Origin: Campylobacter sp. RM16192
Lineage (GTDB): Bacteria; Campylobacterota; Campylobacteria; Campylobacterales; Campylobacteraceae
NCBI RefSeq assembly: GCF_004803855.2
Contig: NZ_CP012552.1
Coordinates: 1,612,001-1,676,000 of the forward strand
DNA: 64,000 nucleotides
Direction: 5' to 3'
Shown: piece by piece, positions 9,832-18,947 of the stretch
Position numbering within the stretch: position 1 is the first letter of the stretch
Layout: each line of letters starts with the position of its first letter
Program-made: the position numbers and the translations under genes
Notes under the pieces: generated by a model
The model's input: only the letters and a program-made list of their open reading frames with translations
Database searches by the model: none
Told to the model about the DNA's origin: nothing

Positions 9832-10329
9832 TTAAAAATCACGCTTTAAAAGAGCTTCGACTTTTAAAATCGTAAGTATATTTTGATCTCTTTTGCCTAT
9901 GCCGTATATCATACCCTTGTCTTTAATCAAAGTCTCAGGCGGCGGATCTATCCTATTTCTTTTTATCCTAATGGCTTCCGTTAGCCTGTCTATGACAAAG
10001 CCTGCCACATTTTCCTCATCTTTCATTACTATATACCTAGTGCTTGGACCGGGCTTAACCGAGCCAAGAGCGAATTTCTTTCTTAAATCTATAAGAGGGA
10101 TAACGCTTCCTCTTAGATTAAATACACCCAGGACATAATCCGGAACACTTGGCACGCGAGTATACTCAATAGGCTTAATAATCTCTTTTATATTTAAAAT
10201 AGGTATAGCATACTCTTCTTCACCTACGATAAATCCGACAAGCTGGATTACCTCGTCTCTATCCTTTTCGGCAGGATCAGCCATCTGTTTTTTTTGTCTT
10301 TTTAGAACCTGATTTAGTTTGTCATTCAT
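9832..10329 (-). CDS. cheW: Chemotaxis coupling protein CheW
   Basis: A 165-residue CheW domain protein linking chemoreceptors to the CheA kinase. The domain runs from about residue 28 (VIQLVGFIVGEEEYAI), through YTRVPSVPDYVLGVFNLRG and VIPLIDLRKKF, to the ILTILKVEALL strand. A charged N-terminal tail of about 25 residues (RQKKQMADPAEKDRDE) precedes it. It is the last gene of the cheV-cheA-cheW set, 3 bases after cheA. Confidence 0.95.
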   Translation of the reverse strand: MNDKLNQVLKRQKKQMADPAEKDRDEVIQLVGFIVGEEEYAIPILNIKEIIKPIEYTRVPSVPDYVLGVFNLRGSVIPLIDLRKKFALGSVKPGPSTRYIVMKDEENVAGFVIDRLTEAIRIKRNRIDPPPETLIKDKGMIYGIGKRDQNILTILKVEALLKRDF

Positions 10330-10332
10330 GTT

Positions 10333-12678
10333 CTATCCTATCAATTTAATATTTTTTCTAACTACGTTTTCAAGATATTCTGACGAATACGGCTTGGTTA
10401 TGTATTCAGTCATTCCTACCTCAACACCTCTTAGTCTATCAGTCTTTGAAGTTCTAGAAGTAACGGCAATTAGCGGTAAATTTCTATATTTTGAATACTT
10501 ACGAATTTCTCCGGCTAGTGTATATCCATCCATTCTAGGCATCTCAATATCTATTAAAATTGCATCAAGTGCATGCTCGCCTGATTTTACAATAGCAAGA
10601 GCCTCTACTCCATTAGTAGCCTCCAGAACAGTTACTCCAAGTGGCTCAAGGGATTTTTGCATGATAGTTCTATCCATTTTAGAGTCATCTACAATCAAGA
10701 CCTTATAATCGCTTGGCTTTTCTTTAACCGCCTTTGATGATTCCATACTGGCTTTTATATCTACTTTGATATCTTTTGCCATCTCCATCATGGTTCCCAC
10801 ATCTACTATTAGAGTTACTCTTCCGTCTCCTCTTATCGTAGCACCAGCTATTCCAGGGATATTTTGCAAATATTCTCCCATAGATTTTATAACAACTTCT
10901 TCTTGCCCTACAAGACTATCTACTATAATTCCAAGTTTTGTTTCGGCTACGCCTATTATGACAACATAAGTCTGATCTCCGTTGTCAAATACCTGCTTTA
11001 CACCGAAAATATCTGAAAGTTTTACAAGAGATAGAACTTCGTCTCTAAGTCTAAGCACATTTTTTCCATCTATTGTATATATATCATCTACAGGCACTCG
11101 CACAGTCTCAAGAACGCTTGCAAGCGGAATAGCGTAAAATTCCTCCTGAACTCCTACTAAAAGCGATTGCATAATAGCTAGAGTAAGAGGTATCTTAAGC
11201 TTCATTACCGTGCCTTTGCCGAGCTCACTCTCTATATCTATAATTCCGTTTAATTTTTCTATATTTGTCTTAACGACATCCATTCCCACGCCACGTCCAC
11301 TTACGTTGGTAACTTTTGCTGCTGTCGAGAATCCAGGCTTAAATATAAGTCCGAACGCCTCTTTATTACTCATTGTATCCGCTTCTCGCTCGGTAATGAT
11401 TCCTTTTTCTACAGAGCGAGCTTTTAGCATATCAGCGTCAAGACCCTTACCGTCATCAGCTATCTCTATTACGATATGATTTCCTTCATTATAGGCTTTT
11501 AGCTCGATGGTTCCTTTTTCACTTTTGCCTGCAGCAATTCTAGTTGCCGCATTTTCTATGCCGTGATCGCAAGAATTTCTAATCATATGCACAAGAGGAT
11601 CGCCGATCTGTTCTACTATAGACTTATCAAGCTCTGTCTCTTCTCCTGTTATTTCAAGATCTATCTGTTTATTAAGCTCTCTACTTAAATCTCTAATCAT
11701 TCTAGGAAATTTATTAAATACCTTAGCCACAGGAAGCATTCTGGTTTTCATAACTGCAAGCTGGATATCGGTAGTAACTAAGCTTAAACCGGATACTACT
11801 TGATTTAGCTCTTCAAGGAATTTTTCACCCTCGTACCTCTCTTCGACATCGTCATAAATTTTTATAAGCCTATTCTTACCAAGGACGAGTTCACCTATTA
11901 GATTCATAAGGTGATCTAGTCTTTTTACCTCTACGCGGATTGTCTGCTCGGCATCAGATCCGCTAGATGCTGCCGGAACCTTCTTATCCTTGTCGGCTTC
12001 ATTTGCCTTAGAAGCGGGTGCTGGTTTAGGCGATGCTGGCTCAGGAGCTGGCTGCTTGTTGGCAGGAGTAGATGCTGCTGCGGATGCTGCCTTTTGACTA
12101 CGTCTAGCATGATCTTCAGCCTTTCTTACCTTTAACAATCTCTCTATTTCAGCCTCAACCTCATCATCTGTTAAATTTGATAAATTTTCATCGCTTATTT
12201 CAGGTTCAGGTTCAACTTCTGGCTCTGGCTCTGGTTTTGTCTCAGGAACTTTTTGTGCAGGCTTTTGCTCAGCCGCAGGAGCCGCTTCTCCCTCTGAAAT
12301 AGCTGTAAGTCTTGCACAAATATCAGAAATTTCTATACCTACATCAGTATCGTTACCATTGTCCCTTATGCCATGTAAAAGCTCCTTCATCATGTCTATA
12401 GATTCTAAAACTACGTCCATGATATCTGGGGTTATTTTTAACTCATCTTTTCTAGCTTTATTTAAAACATCTTCCATATGATGAGTAAGTTTAGTCAAGA
12501 TATCAAAATTTAGAAACGATGATGAACCCTTAACAGTATGCGCTACACGGAAAATTCTATTTAAAAGCTCCAAATCCTCAGGATTTGACTCAAGCTCAAT
12601 AAGATCATGGTCAATCTGCTCAACAAGTTCGAAGGCCTCTACTAAAAAGTCTTCAAGTATCTCTTTCATATCATCCAT
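10333..12678 (-). CDS. cheA: Chemotaxis histidine kinase CheA with C-terminal receiver domain
   Basis: A 781-residue hybrid kinase. An HPt domain carries the phospho-acceptor His in RVAHTVKGSSSFL near residue 48. A Pro/Ala/Glu-rich linker spans about 135-245. The dimerisation, ATPase (RNSCDHGIE, GRGVGMDVV) and CheW-like regulatory domains follow. A receiver domain covers the last 125 residues (VLIVDDSKMDR, IDIEMPRMDGY, YITKPYSSEYL). The CheA-REC fusion is normal in Campylobacterota, where it probably drains phosphate from CheY. There is no cheY in the window. It is flanked by cheV and cheW with gaps of 9 and 3 bases. Confidence 0.97.
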   Translation of the reverse strand: MDDMKEILEDFLVEAFELVEQIDHDLIELESNPEDLELLNRIFRVAHTVKGSSSFLNFDILTKLTHHMEDVLNKARKDELKITPDIMDVVLESIDMMKELLHGIRDNGNDTDVGIEISDICARLTAISEGEAAPAAEQKPAQKVPETKPEPEPEVEPEPEISDENLSNLTDDEVEAEIERLLKVRKAEDHARRSQKAASAAASTPANKQPAPEPASPKPAPASKANEADKDKKVPAASSGSDAEQTIRVEVKRLDHLMNLIGELVLGKNRLIKIYDDVEERYEGEKFLEELNQVVSGLSLVTTDIQLAVMKTRMLPVAKVFNKFPRMIRDLSRELNKQIDLEITGEETELDKSIVEQIGDPLVHMIRNSCDHGIENAATRIAAGKSEKGTIELKAYNEGNHIVIEIADDGKGLDADMLKARSVEKGIITEREADTMSNKEAFGLIFKPGFSTAAKVTNVSGRGVGMDVVKTNIEKLNGIIDIESELGKGTVMKLKIPLTLAIMQSLLVGVQEEFYAIPLASVLETVRVPVDDIYTIDGKNVLRLRDEVLSLVKLSDIFGVKQVFDNGDQTYVVIIGVAETKLGIIVDSLVGQEEVVIKSMGEYLQNIPGIAGATIRGDGRVTLIVDVGTMMEMAKDIKVDIKASMESSKAVKEKPSDYKVLIVDDSKMDRTIMQKSLEPLGVTVLEATNGVEALAIVKSGEHALDAILIDIEMPRMDGYTLAGEIRKYSKYRNLPLIAVTSRTSKTDRLRGVEVGMTEYITKPYSSEYLENVVRKNIKLIG

Positions 12679-12687
12679 CTTATACCC

Positions 12688-13635
12688 CTATTTAGCAGAT
12701 TTGTGTACTTCGACTACGCGAAGCACCTCATTATAAAGCAAAGTGGCATCAAATTTAGTTAGGTATGCTGCACCGCCGGCCTCTTTACTTTGAGCCTCAC
12801 TATACATATTATTTAATGAAGAGTTGAATATTATCGGAATACTAGAGTATCTACTATCATCTTTTAAAGTAGCTGCAAAGCGGTATCCGTCCATCTGAGG
12901 CATCTCAATATCGCTTAAAATTACTCTTAAATAATCATGCAACTTATCCCCATACATATCATATAGATCTTGCATCTTAGCAAGTCCTTCCACTCCGTCT
13001 TTTGCCTCAACCACTTTTAAACCCATCTTTTCAAGAGTATCTTTTACAAGTTTTCTTGCGGTAGAGCTATCGTCAAGCACTAAAGCCAGTCCGGTTAAAG
13101 CTTTGGTCTTATCTATCTCAACCTCTATCTTAGGGCTATAAATTCCAAGCTCTTCAACTATGCTTTCAAGATCAAGTATCAGTAATACTTCATCGTTTTC
13201 TATACGAGTAACGCCTGTGATTTTACCTTTATCCAGAGCGCCTGAATTTGCGGAAAAACTCGTAGCCTCTATATCAGACCAGCTTATACGTCTGATTCTT
13301 TTAGCCTCATGAACTATAAAACCTATTAAAATTTCACTAAATTCTGATATTATCACTCGAGGCTTTATAGCTACTCCGGTAGGCTCTTTTATCTGCATCC
13401 ATTTGGCCAAATTTATAACAGGTATAACAACTCCGCGCAGATCAAAAATTCCCTCTATATATTCAGGAACACCGGGTAATTCGGTCAAATTAGGCATCTT
13501 AATGATTTCACGCACTTTAGCAACATTTACTCCGTATATACCCTCATATACTTTGTCTCCCGTCTGCTTAAAGATGCGAAAATCAACAAGTTCCATTTCG
13601 TTTGAACCGGTTTTTAAAACTTTATCATCAAACAT
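12688..13635 (-). CDS. cheV: Chemotaxis protein CheV (CheW-REC)
   Basis: A 315-residue adaptor with an N-terminal CheW-like coupling domain (ELPGVPEYIEGIFDLRGVVIP) and a C-terminal receiver with ALVLDDSSTARK, LSDIEMPQMDGY and the late TKFD lysine. It couples receptors to CheA in a phosphorylation-tuned way. The start was set to the ATG at 13633-13635, giving MFDDKVLKTG, because AAGGGG lies upstream; the longer reading would run into the phosphoesterase gene. It overlaps that gene by 8 bases. Confidence 0.94.
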   Translation of the reverse strand: MFDDKVLKTGSNEMELVDFRIFKQTGDKVYEGIYGVNVAKVREIIKMPNLTELPGVPEYIEGIFDLRGVVIPVINLAKWMQIKEPTGVAIKPRVIISEFSEILIGFIVHEAKRIRRISWSDIEATSFSANSGALDKGKITGVTRIENDEVLLILDLESIVEELGIYSPKIEVEIDKTKALTGLALVLDDSSTARKLVKDTLEKMGLKVVEAKDGVEGLAKMQDLYDMYGDKLHDYLRVILSDIEMPQMDGYRFAATLKDDSRYSSIPIIFNSSLNNMYSEAQSKEAGGAAYLTKFDATLLYNEVLRVVEVHKSAK

Positions 13636-14356
13636 TTTGGCCCCTTGTATTGGCAAACTTAATATTTTTGTCATATTCTACTACAAAATAACTTTGATCG
13701 TATGCAAAACAAGGAATATTTATATACTCATAATTTTCAAATTTTATAATCTCTCCTTGATGAAAGTGTCCCTCAATGACGAATTTAGCGTCAAAATTTA
13801 CTAAGTGTCTAGCTATAATCTCTCTAAAATTTAAAATTTTATAGCTTAAATTTTTATCTCTAAGTTTTGTAAAAATCGCTTTTGAAATTTTAAAATTTAA
13901 AATATTATCAATGAAGTTAATAGATTTTAAAAATAGCTTTAGCCTTAAAAATCTCAAAGCATATTTATCAACAAAAGGCAAAAATATATCTCCATGCGCT
14001 ATCTGAACGCTCTCTTGATTTTGAGTTAAGAAATTTGCAGGCTGTTTTTCAATAGGATAGACATTGATATTTTTGAAAATTTTACTAAGATTAAAGTCGT
14101 GATTTCCTTCAAAATAATGAATCTCCATCCTTTCTCCAAGCTCGTCAAGAAGTTTTATATATTCACTCGCAAATTCAAGCGAATAGTCGCAAAAATCGGA
14201 TAAGAAATCAAACATATCGCCCATTATAAAAAGTTGCGAGGTCTTTATCTCGCCCTCTTTTAGGGATTTTAAAAATTTTAAAAAATGGCGACGATTTTCA
14301 TTTTCGTGAGCATCGGCAATAAAAATCGCTCCGTTTTTTATAATAGTTTGACTCAT
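13628..14356 (-). CDS. LpxH-like metallophosphoesterase
   Basis: A 242-residue calcineurin-like phosphoesterase. Metal-binding motifs appear in order: IADAHE (D-x-H), MGDMFDF, GNHDF, AHGD, and GHFHQG. The lengths and the MGDMFDF and FEGNHDF blocks fit the UDP-2,3-diacylglucosamine hydrolase family that produces lipid X for lipid A. Overlap with cheV and a 1-base gap to argC show it is part of a mixed operon that also contains lpxB, which supports a lipid A role. LpxH identity is an inference; another phosphoesterase substrate is possible. Confidence 0.75.
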   Translation of the reverse strand: MSQTIIKNGAIFIADAHENENRRHFLKFLKSLKEGEIKTSQLFIMGDMFDFLSDFCDYSLEFASEYIKLLDELGERMEIHYFEGNHDFNLSKIFKNINVYPIEKQPANFLTQNQESVQIAHGDIFLPFVDKYALRFLRLKLFLKSINFIDNILNFKISKAIFTKLRDKNLSYKILNFREIIARHLVNFDAKFVIEGHFHQGEIIKFENYEYINIPCFAYDQSYFVVEYDKNIKFANTRGQNV

Positions 14357-14357
14357 T

Positions 14358-15359
14358 TTAAGGCATTACGGTTAAAGTTGGTAAAGCCAAGCTCTCTTCA
14401 AATCCACTCATCAAATTCGCATTAGCTAAGGCTTGCGAGCTAGCTCCTCTTAAAAGATTATCAATGGCTGAATTTATAAAAATTTTATCTTCGCTTATAT
14501 AGGCTGTGATATCGCAAAAGTGCGTTCCCGCAACGTCTTTTATATTTGAAGGCTTATCAATGATACGAATAAATTTCTCATTTTTATAAAATTTACGCAA
14601 AATTTCCAAGGGCTCTATCTGGCTATTTAGTTTAGCATATACGCTTACTAGCATTCCACGGGTTATAGGAAGCAGGTGAGGCACAAAGAGAGTTGGGATT
14701 TGAGTGCCGGCAAGAAGAGAAATTTGCTCTTTTATCTCGTCACTATGGCGGTGTTTTATAGGATTATAAGCGTTTGCATTTTCATTTACGCTTACAAAAT
14801 GAGTTGTTGTACTTGCTTTTTTGCCAGCACCGCTGACACCGCTTTTTGCATCGATTATAACACCAAAATCTCTATCGATATATGGCAAAAACGCAGCTAT
14901 ATCTAAAATAGAGGCAGTAGGATAACAACCAGGATTTGCTATTAAATTTGCCGATTTTATCCTATCTCTATTTAGCTCTACCAGTCCATAAACGGCATTT
15001 GCCAAATTTTTTGGATCCAGATGTTCGCAGTAATTTTTCTCATAAAGGGCTTGACTTAGCCTATAATCAGCAGAAAAATCCACAACCTTTACACCTAAGC
15101 TTAAAAGCTCTTTGGCATACTTCATCGCCTCTTGATGGGGAAGAGCCAAAAATACAAGTTCACACTTTTTAGCAGCTTCTTTAGCGTCCGCTACTTTTAC
15201 GTCAAACTCGAAAACACTCTTTAAAGATGGGAAAATCTCTTCTATTCTACTCTCAGAGCTTGCAGCTAGGTAGTTAATCTTAAATTTAGGATGATTTAAA
15301 AGCAGTTTTATTAGCTCAAATCCAGTATATCCGCTAACCCCTATTATTCCTACATTCAT
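14358..15359 (-). CDS. argC: N-acetyl-gamma-glutamyl-phosphate reductase
   Basis: A 333-residue NADPH-dependent reductase of arginine synthesis. The N-terminal Rossmann motif is GIIGVSGYTGFELIKLL. The active-site Cys is in ANPGCYPTASIL near residue 145, and KSGVSGAGKKAS and LPITRGML follow, as expected for the long (type 1) form. It sits 1 base after the LpxH-like gene and 2 after greA in the same minus-strand operon. Confidence 0.96.
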   Translation of the reverse strand: MNVGIIGVSGYTGFELIKLLLNHPKFKINYLAASSESRIEEIFPSLKSVFEFDVKVADAKEAAKKCELVFLALPHQEAMKYAKELLSLGVKVVDFSADYRLSQALYEKNYCEHLDPKNLANAVYGLVELNRDRIKSANLIANPGCYPTASILDIAAFLPYIDRDFGVIIDAKSGVSGAGKKASTTTHFVSVNENANAYNPIKHRHSDEIKEQISLLAGTQIPTLFVPHLLPITRGMLVSVYAKLNSQIEPLEILRKFYKNEKFIRIIDKPSNIKDVAGTHFCDITAYISEDKIFINSAIDNLLRGASSQALANANLMSGFEESLALPTLTVMP

Positions 15360-15361
15360 AA

Positions 15362-15850
15362 TTAGTCTCCAAATTTAATAGGCCTATAATCTACCGAAAC
15401 TATCTCCACGTCGCTTCTACCGTTTGGTAAATTTAAAGTCACTTCATCGCCTTCAAATTTACCTATTAGCTGCTTGGCAAGAGGCGAATTTATCGATATT
15501 AGACCGCGTTCTAAATTACTTTCAGGAGTGCCGACTAGGGTATATGTTCTTTCCATCTCGGTTTCAACGTCCATAATTACAACCGTAGAGCCGAATTTAA
15601 CCTTTTCGTGCTCATATTCGGTCGGATCGATAACTTTTGCACGGCTTACTATATCGCTAAGCTCAGCTATTCTACTCTCGATAAAGGCCTGCTTCTCACG
15701 TGCCGCATGATACTCGGCATTCTCCTTAAGATCGCCGTGACTCCTTGCTATATCGATCTCCTCGACTATCTTAGGACGCTCTACGCTCTTTAAATTTTTA
15801 AGTTCGTTCGTTATCTTTTCATACCCAAAAACCGTCATTAATTCAGTCAT
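15362..15850 (-). CDS. greA: Transcription elongation factor GreA
   Basis: A 162-residue factor that inserts a coiled coil into the RNA polymerase secondary channel and stimulates cleavage of backtracked RNA. The coiled-coil tip [20 protein letters not shown] carries the acidic D/E pair of GreA, and the C-terminal FKBP-like domain ends in IVSVDYR. Two ATGs four codons apart (15850 and 15838) are possible. It lies 1 base after lpxB and 2 bases before argC. Confidence 0.96.
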   Translation of the reverse strand: MTELMTVFGYEKITNELKNLKSVERPKIVEEIDIARSHGDLKENAEYHAAREKQAFIESRIAELSDIVSRAKVIDPTEYEHEKVKFGSTVVIMDVETEMERTYTLVGTPESNLERGLISINSPLAKQLIGKFEGDEVTLNLPNGRSDVEIVSVDYRPIKFGD

Positions 15851-15851
15851 T

Positions 15852-16883
15852 TTAATCCTTTTTTATTATATTAGCTACATTTTCGGCAGAGCCGTGCTTT
15901 AAATAGTTGCGTAGCTTTATACAACCTTCTATAAATTTATTTTTATCACAATTTTCATATGCTTTTAGTAAATTTTCAGCCGTTACCTCATCTTGCAAGA
16001 GCTCAATATGAAGCTTGTTCTCTCCCATAAAATCAAGCATTATATTAGCAAGACCTATAAATTTTAGCTTAACAAAAATCCTAGCTATAAATATATCAAT
16101 GGCTTTAGCCTTATAGGCTAAAACAAACGGAGTCGCAATCAATGCCGCCTGAAGAGTGGCGGTTCCCGAGCAGATAAACGCAAATTCACTTTGCAAAAGG
16201 GCTCTTGGAGCGTTATTTACAACTTCAAATTCACCTATATCTCCGTAAATTTCCAGCTCATTCATCAAATGAGGAGGAACCACCAGCTGCTTTACTCCAT
16301 CTATCTTTTTTGCAACTTCTCTAAAAATCGGCATCAGACGAGCTATCTCGGCCTTTCTAGAGCCCGGCATAAAAGCAAATTTCTTACTATCTATAAGAGT
16401 ATTTTTACGCACTTTAAGCTCATCAAGCAATGGGTGTCCGACATAAATGCAGCGATTATAAAATTTGGCATCAAACGGCAAAATAGAAGCCAAGTTATCG
16501 CAATACTTTTCTACCTTTGCTACTCTTTTTGGCTTCCAAGCCCAAACCTGCGGCAATATATAATAAGTAATAGGAGCCTTAACGCCTGCCTCTTTTATCG
16601 CTTTTGCAAGAGGAAGATTAAATGCAGGAGAATCTATTAGCAAGATATGATCAGACTCTTTTGCTAGCTTTACCATCTCTTTTATAGCGCGCTTAGCTTT
16701 AAAATAAAGCGGCAATACTTCTACAAATCCCATTGCCGAAAATTCAGAACTCCTCATATAAGGCTTACCGAATTTCTCGTCAAAAATCCCTAAAATTTCA
16801 TATTTAGGCAAAAATTCTAAAACCTCACCCAAATGCAAATTTGCAGAAGGCTCAAGGCATGAAACTAATAGTTTTTTACTCAT
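15852..16883 (-). CDS. lpxB: Lipid-A-disaccharide synthase
   Basis: A 343-residue GT19 enzyme that joins UDP-2,3-diacylglucosamine and lipid X to form the lipid A disaccharide. Family segments seen are [11 protein letters not shown] (the E-x-S-G/A-D/N start), [44 protein letters not shown] and [11 protein letters not shown]. The length is slightly short of the usual 380. It is the first gene of the lpxB-greA-argC-LpxH-like run and is divergent from surE across about 130 bases. Confidence 0.95.
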   Translation of the reverse strand: MSKKLLVSCLEPSANLHLGEVLEFLPKYEILGIFDEKFGKPYMRSSEFSAMGFVEVLPLYFKAKRAIKEMVKLAKESDHILLIDSPAFNLPLAKAIKEAGVKAPITYYILPQVWAWKPKRVAKVEKYCDNLASILPFDAKFYNRCIYVGHPLLDELKVRKNTLIDSKKFAFMPGSRKAEIARLMPIFREVAKKIDGVKQLVVPPHLMNELEIYGDIGEFEVVNNAPRALLQSEFAFICSGTATLQAALIATPFVLAYKAKAIDIFIARIFVKLKFIGLANIMLDFMGENKLHIELLQDEVTAENLLKAYENCDKNKFIEGCIKLRNYLKHGSAENVANIIKKD

Positions 16884-16980
16884 TTTTATCCAAATTTTTT
16901 AGCTTCATTATAGCCGATTTAGGCTGAAAGTTAAGATTATTAAAAGATACAAGCCTTAAAACCAAATTTATAAAAAAGGA

Positions 16981-16986
16981 TATAAT
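16981..16986 (+). promoter_or_regulatory. -10 box for surE
   Basis: Perfect TATAAT preceded by an A-rich run, 29 bases before the surE start, in the divergent gap between lpxB and surE. The AAAGGAA ribosome-binding site follows at 17005-17010. Confidence 0.6.
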
Positions 16987-17014
16987 TAGCTCAATAAAAT
17001 TTCAAAGGAAAATT

Positions 17015-17785
17015 TTGAGAGAGATTCTAATCACAAATGATGACGGATTTGAGGCAAAAGGACTTCACGAACTAGCTAGAGCCTTAATGGAGATACCAAA
17101 CACAAATGTAACCATAGTAGCTCCAAGCTCTGAAAAATCAGCTTGTGCACACTCTTTGACACTTACAAAACCGCTTAGATTTATAAAAATAGATGATAAT
17201 TTTTTCAAGCTTGACGACGCTACCCCAAGCGATTGCGTATACTTAGCGCTTCACGCCTTATATCAAAAAAAACCTGATTTAGTAATATCTGGCATAAATC
17301 ACGGTGCAAATTTGGGCGAGGATATAACCTATTCTGGAACGTGTGGAGCAGCGATGGAAGGAGTATTGCAAGGAATTAAATCAATCGCATTTTCGCAATT
17401 TTATAAAAATGACAGCATAGAGATGCTTGGCTTTTCTCTAGCAAGAGAGATAGTAAAATTTATAGTGCCAAAAGTACTTGACAATCAGATAAATTTGCCT
17501 GATAGACAATTTTTAAACGTAAACATCCCAGCGGTTACTCCAAAAGAGTTTAAAGGTTATCAAGTTGTGCCGGTAGGCAGGCGAAGCTATGCTACTCACG
17601 CTACACTTAACCGTAATCCAAGAGGGATAGAGTATTATTGGTTAGGAGTAGCTGCGCTTGATTATGAACAAGGCGAACCAAGCGATATAAGCGTTGTAAA
17701 CGAAGGCTACGCGAGCCTTACTCCTATTATGCTTGATATGACGGCTCACTCAAGCCTAGAAATTTTAAAAAAGAGCATAAAATGA
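17015..17785 (+). CDS. surE: 5'/3'-nucleotidase SurE
   Basis: A 256-residue metal-dependent nucleoside monophosphatase. The N-terminal ITNDDGFEAKG motif carries the metal-binding Asp pair; APSSEKSACAHSLT and SGINHGANLGEDITYSGTCGAAMEG are also diagnostic. It starts at TTG 17015-17017, supported by AAAGGAA at 17005-17010 and a TATAAT box at 16981. It overlaps the next gene by 4 bases, so the two form an operon. Confidence 0.95.
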   Translation: MREILITNDDGFEAKGLHELARALMEIPNTNVTIVAPSSEKSACAHSLTLTKPLRFIKIDDNFFKLDDATPSDCVYLALHALYQKKPDLVISGINHGANLGEDITYSGTCGAAMEGVLQGIKSIAFSQFYKNDSIEMLGFSLAREIVKFIVPKVLDNQINLPDRQFLNVNIPAVTPKEFKGYQVVPVGRRSYATHATLNRNPRGIEYYWLGVAALDYEQGEPSDISVVNEGYASLTPIMLDMTAHSSLEILKKSIK

Positions 17786-18432
17786 GCGAGATAATAGATA
17801 GATTTACTCGCATAAGATGGCTTGTGGGGGGTGACGGCTTTGAAAAACTTCAAAAGGCCAAAGTGCTAGTATGCGGAGTTGGAGGAGTCGGAGGAGTATG
17901 CGTAGACGCTCTAGCTCGAAGCGGAATCGGTGAAATCGTAATAATAGACAAAGACACTTTCGACATTACAAACCAAAATCGCCAAATTTACAGCGAAGCG
18001 GTAGGGGCTGTGAAAGTAGACGAATTTGCTAAAATTTATCCAAATATCAAGGCTTTAAAAGAGCTTATCACGCCTAAATTTATAGAAAATTTTGACTTTA
18101 GCAAATTTGATGTCGTAGTAGATGCCATAGATGATATGGCGGCAAAAATCGCTCTTGCTAATGCTGCGCCTAAAAAAATAATAGCCTCGATGGGGGGAGC
18201 AAAACGCATAGACGCCTCACAGGTAAAAGTAGCCTCTGTATGGCAAACCTACAATGATCCTCTTGCCAGAAAATATAGAAGCGAGCTTAAAAGATCAGGA
18301 TTTCAAGGCGACTTTGAAGTGGTATTTTCTACGGAGTTACCACAGTGTAAAGAGCTTGGAAGCTTTATGGGAGTGACGGCTGTCTTTGGACTAAATTTAG
18401 CAAGTCTTACAGTAAAGAAAATTTTAGCCTAA
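17782..18432 (+). CDS. tcdA: TcdA-like tRNA threonylcarbamoyladenosine dehydratase (ThiF/MoeB fold)
   Basis: A 216-residue E1-like ATP-binding protein. Residues 1-20 (RFTRIRWLVG) and the nucleotide loop CGVGGVGGVCVDALARSGIG, followed by IDKDTFDITNQNRQIYS, match the TcdA/CsdL group, which cyclises t6A at position 37 of ANN-reading tRNAs. The later FEVVFSTE segment also fits TcdA. It lacks the Zn cysteines of MoeB/ThiF. It is shorter than E. coli TcdA (about 268), lacking the C-terminal hydrophobic extension. Its end overlaps the convergent gene at 18429 by 4 bases. Confidence 0.82.
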   Translation: MSEIIDRFTRIRWLVGGDGFEKLQKAKVLVCGVGGVGGVCVDALARSGIGEIVIIDKDTFDITNQNRQIYSEAVGAVKVDEFAKIYPNIKALKELITPKFIENFDFSKFDVVVDAIDDMAAKIALANAAPKKIIASMGGAKRIDASQVKVASVWQTYNDPLARKYRSELKRSGFQGDFEVVFSTELPQCKELGSFMGVTAVFGLNLASLTVKKILA

Positions 18433-18866
18433 AATCTTTTGATCTCTACAACCTTGCCGGTATCACTTCTAAGAAAGTAAATTTGTTTGCGCCCGGTGTA
18501 TATAACATTTCCTTTGATTGTTATATTTAAATCAGGCGAAGGCTTAATGGTGGTTAATTCACCTTTAAAAATAAATTCACCGATCTTTCTGCCTAACTCA
18601 TCTTGCCACGATAGAGCGCAGACTAATAAAATAATGGCGTAAAAAATTCGTATAAATTTTCTAAAAGGTGTATAGAAAATAAGATATCCGAATACAAAAG
18701 AGGTCGGTAAAATCCAAAGCCAAGGCACACTATCTACAAAAATTATATTAAAATATTCAGATACTTTATAATAGTCAAAATAGCTTGTTTTAAGCCCGAC
18801 AAAAAGAGTAAAAATAACTGCTAAAACGAATAAAATTCCTATAAAAAAAGCGTTTATAAACTTCAT
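18429..18866 (-). CDS. Unrecognised membrane protein
   Basis: A 145-residue protein with three hydrophobic helices (about residues 4-26, 45-65 and 70-88) followed by a soluble tail of about 55 residues containing basic and beta-prone segments (NITIKGNVIYTGRKQIYFLRS). I do not recognise the family. The start has an AAAAGGAG-type ribosome-binding site just upstream of the ATG at 18866. It lies downstream of gdhA on the same strand, with a gap of about 80 bases, and converges on the TcdA-like gene with a 4-base overlap. Confidence 0.7.
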   Translation of the reverse strand: MKFINAFFIGILFVLAVIFTLFVGLKTSYFDYYKVSEYFNIIFVDSVPWLWILPTSFVFGYLIFYTPFRKFIRIFYAIILLVCALSWQDELGRKIGEFIFKGELTTIKPSPDLNITIKGNVIYTGRKQIYFLRSDTGKVVEIKRF

Positions 18867-18947
18867 ATCGGCTCCTTTTAATAGTATTTATGTAAATTTA
18901 CACTCTTAATGTAAAGTTTGGGCTTAAAATATATGCTTATTAATTTA

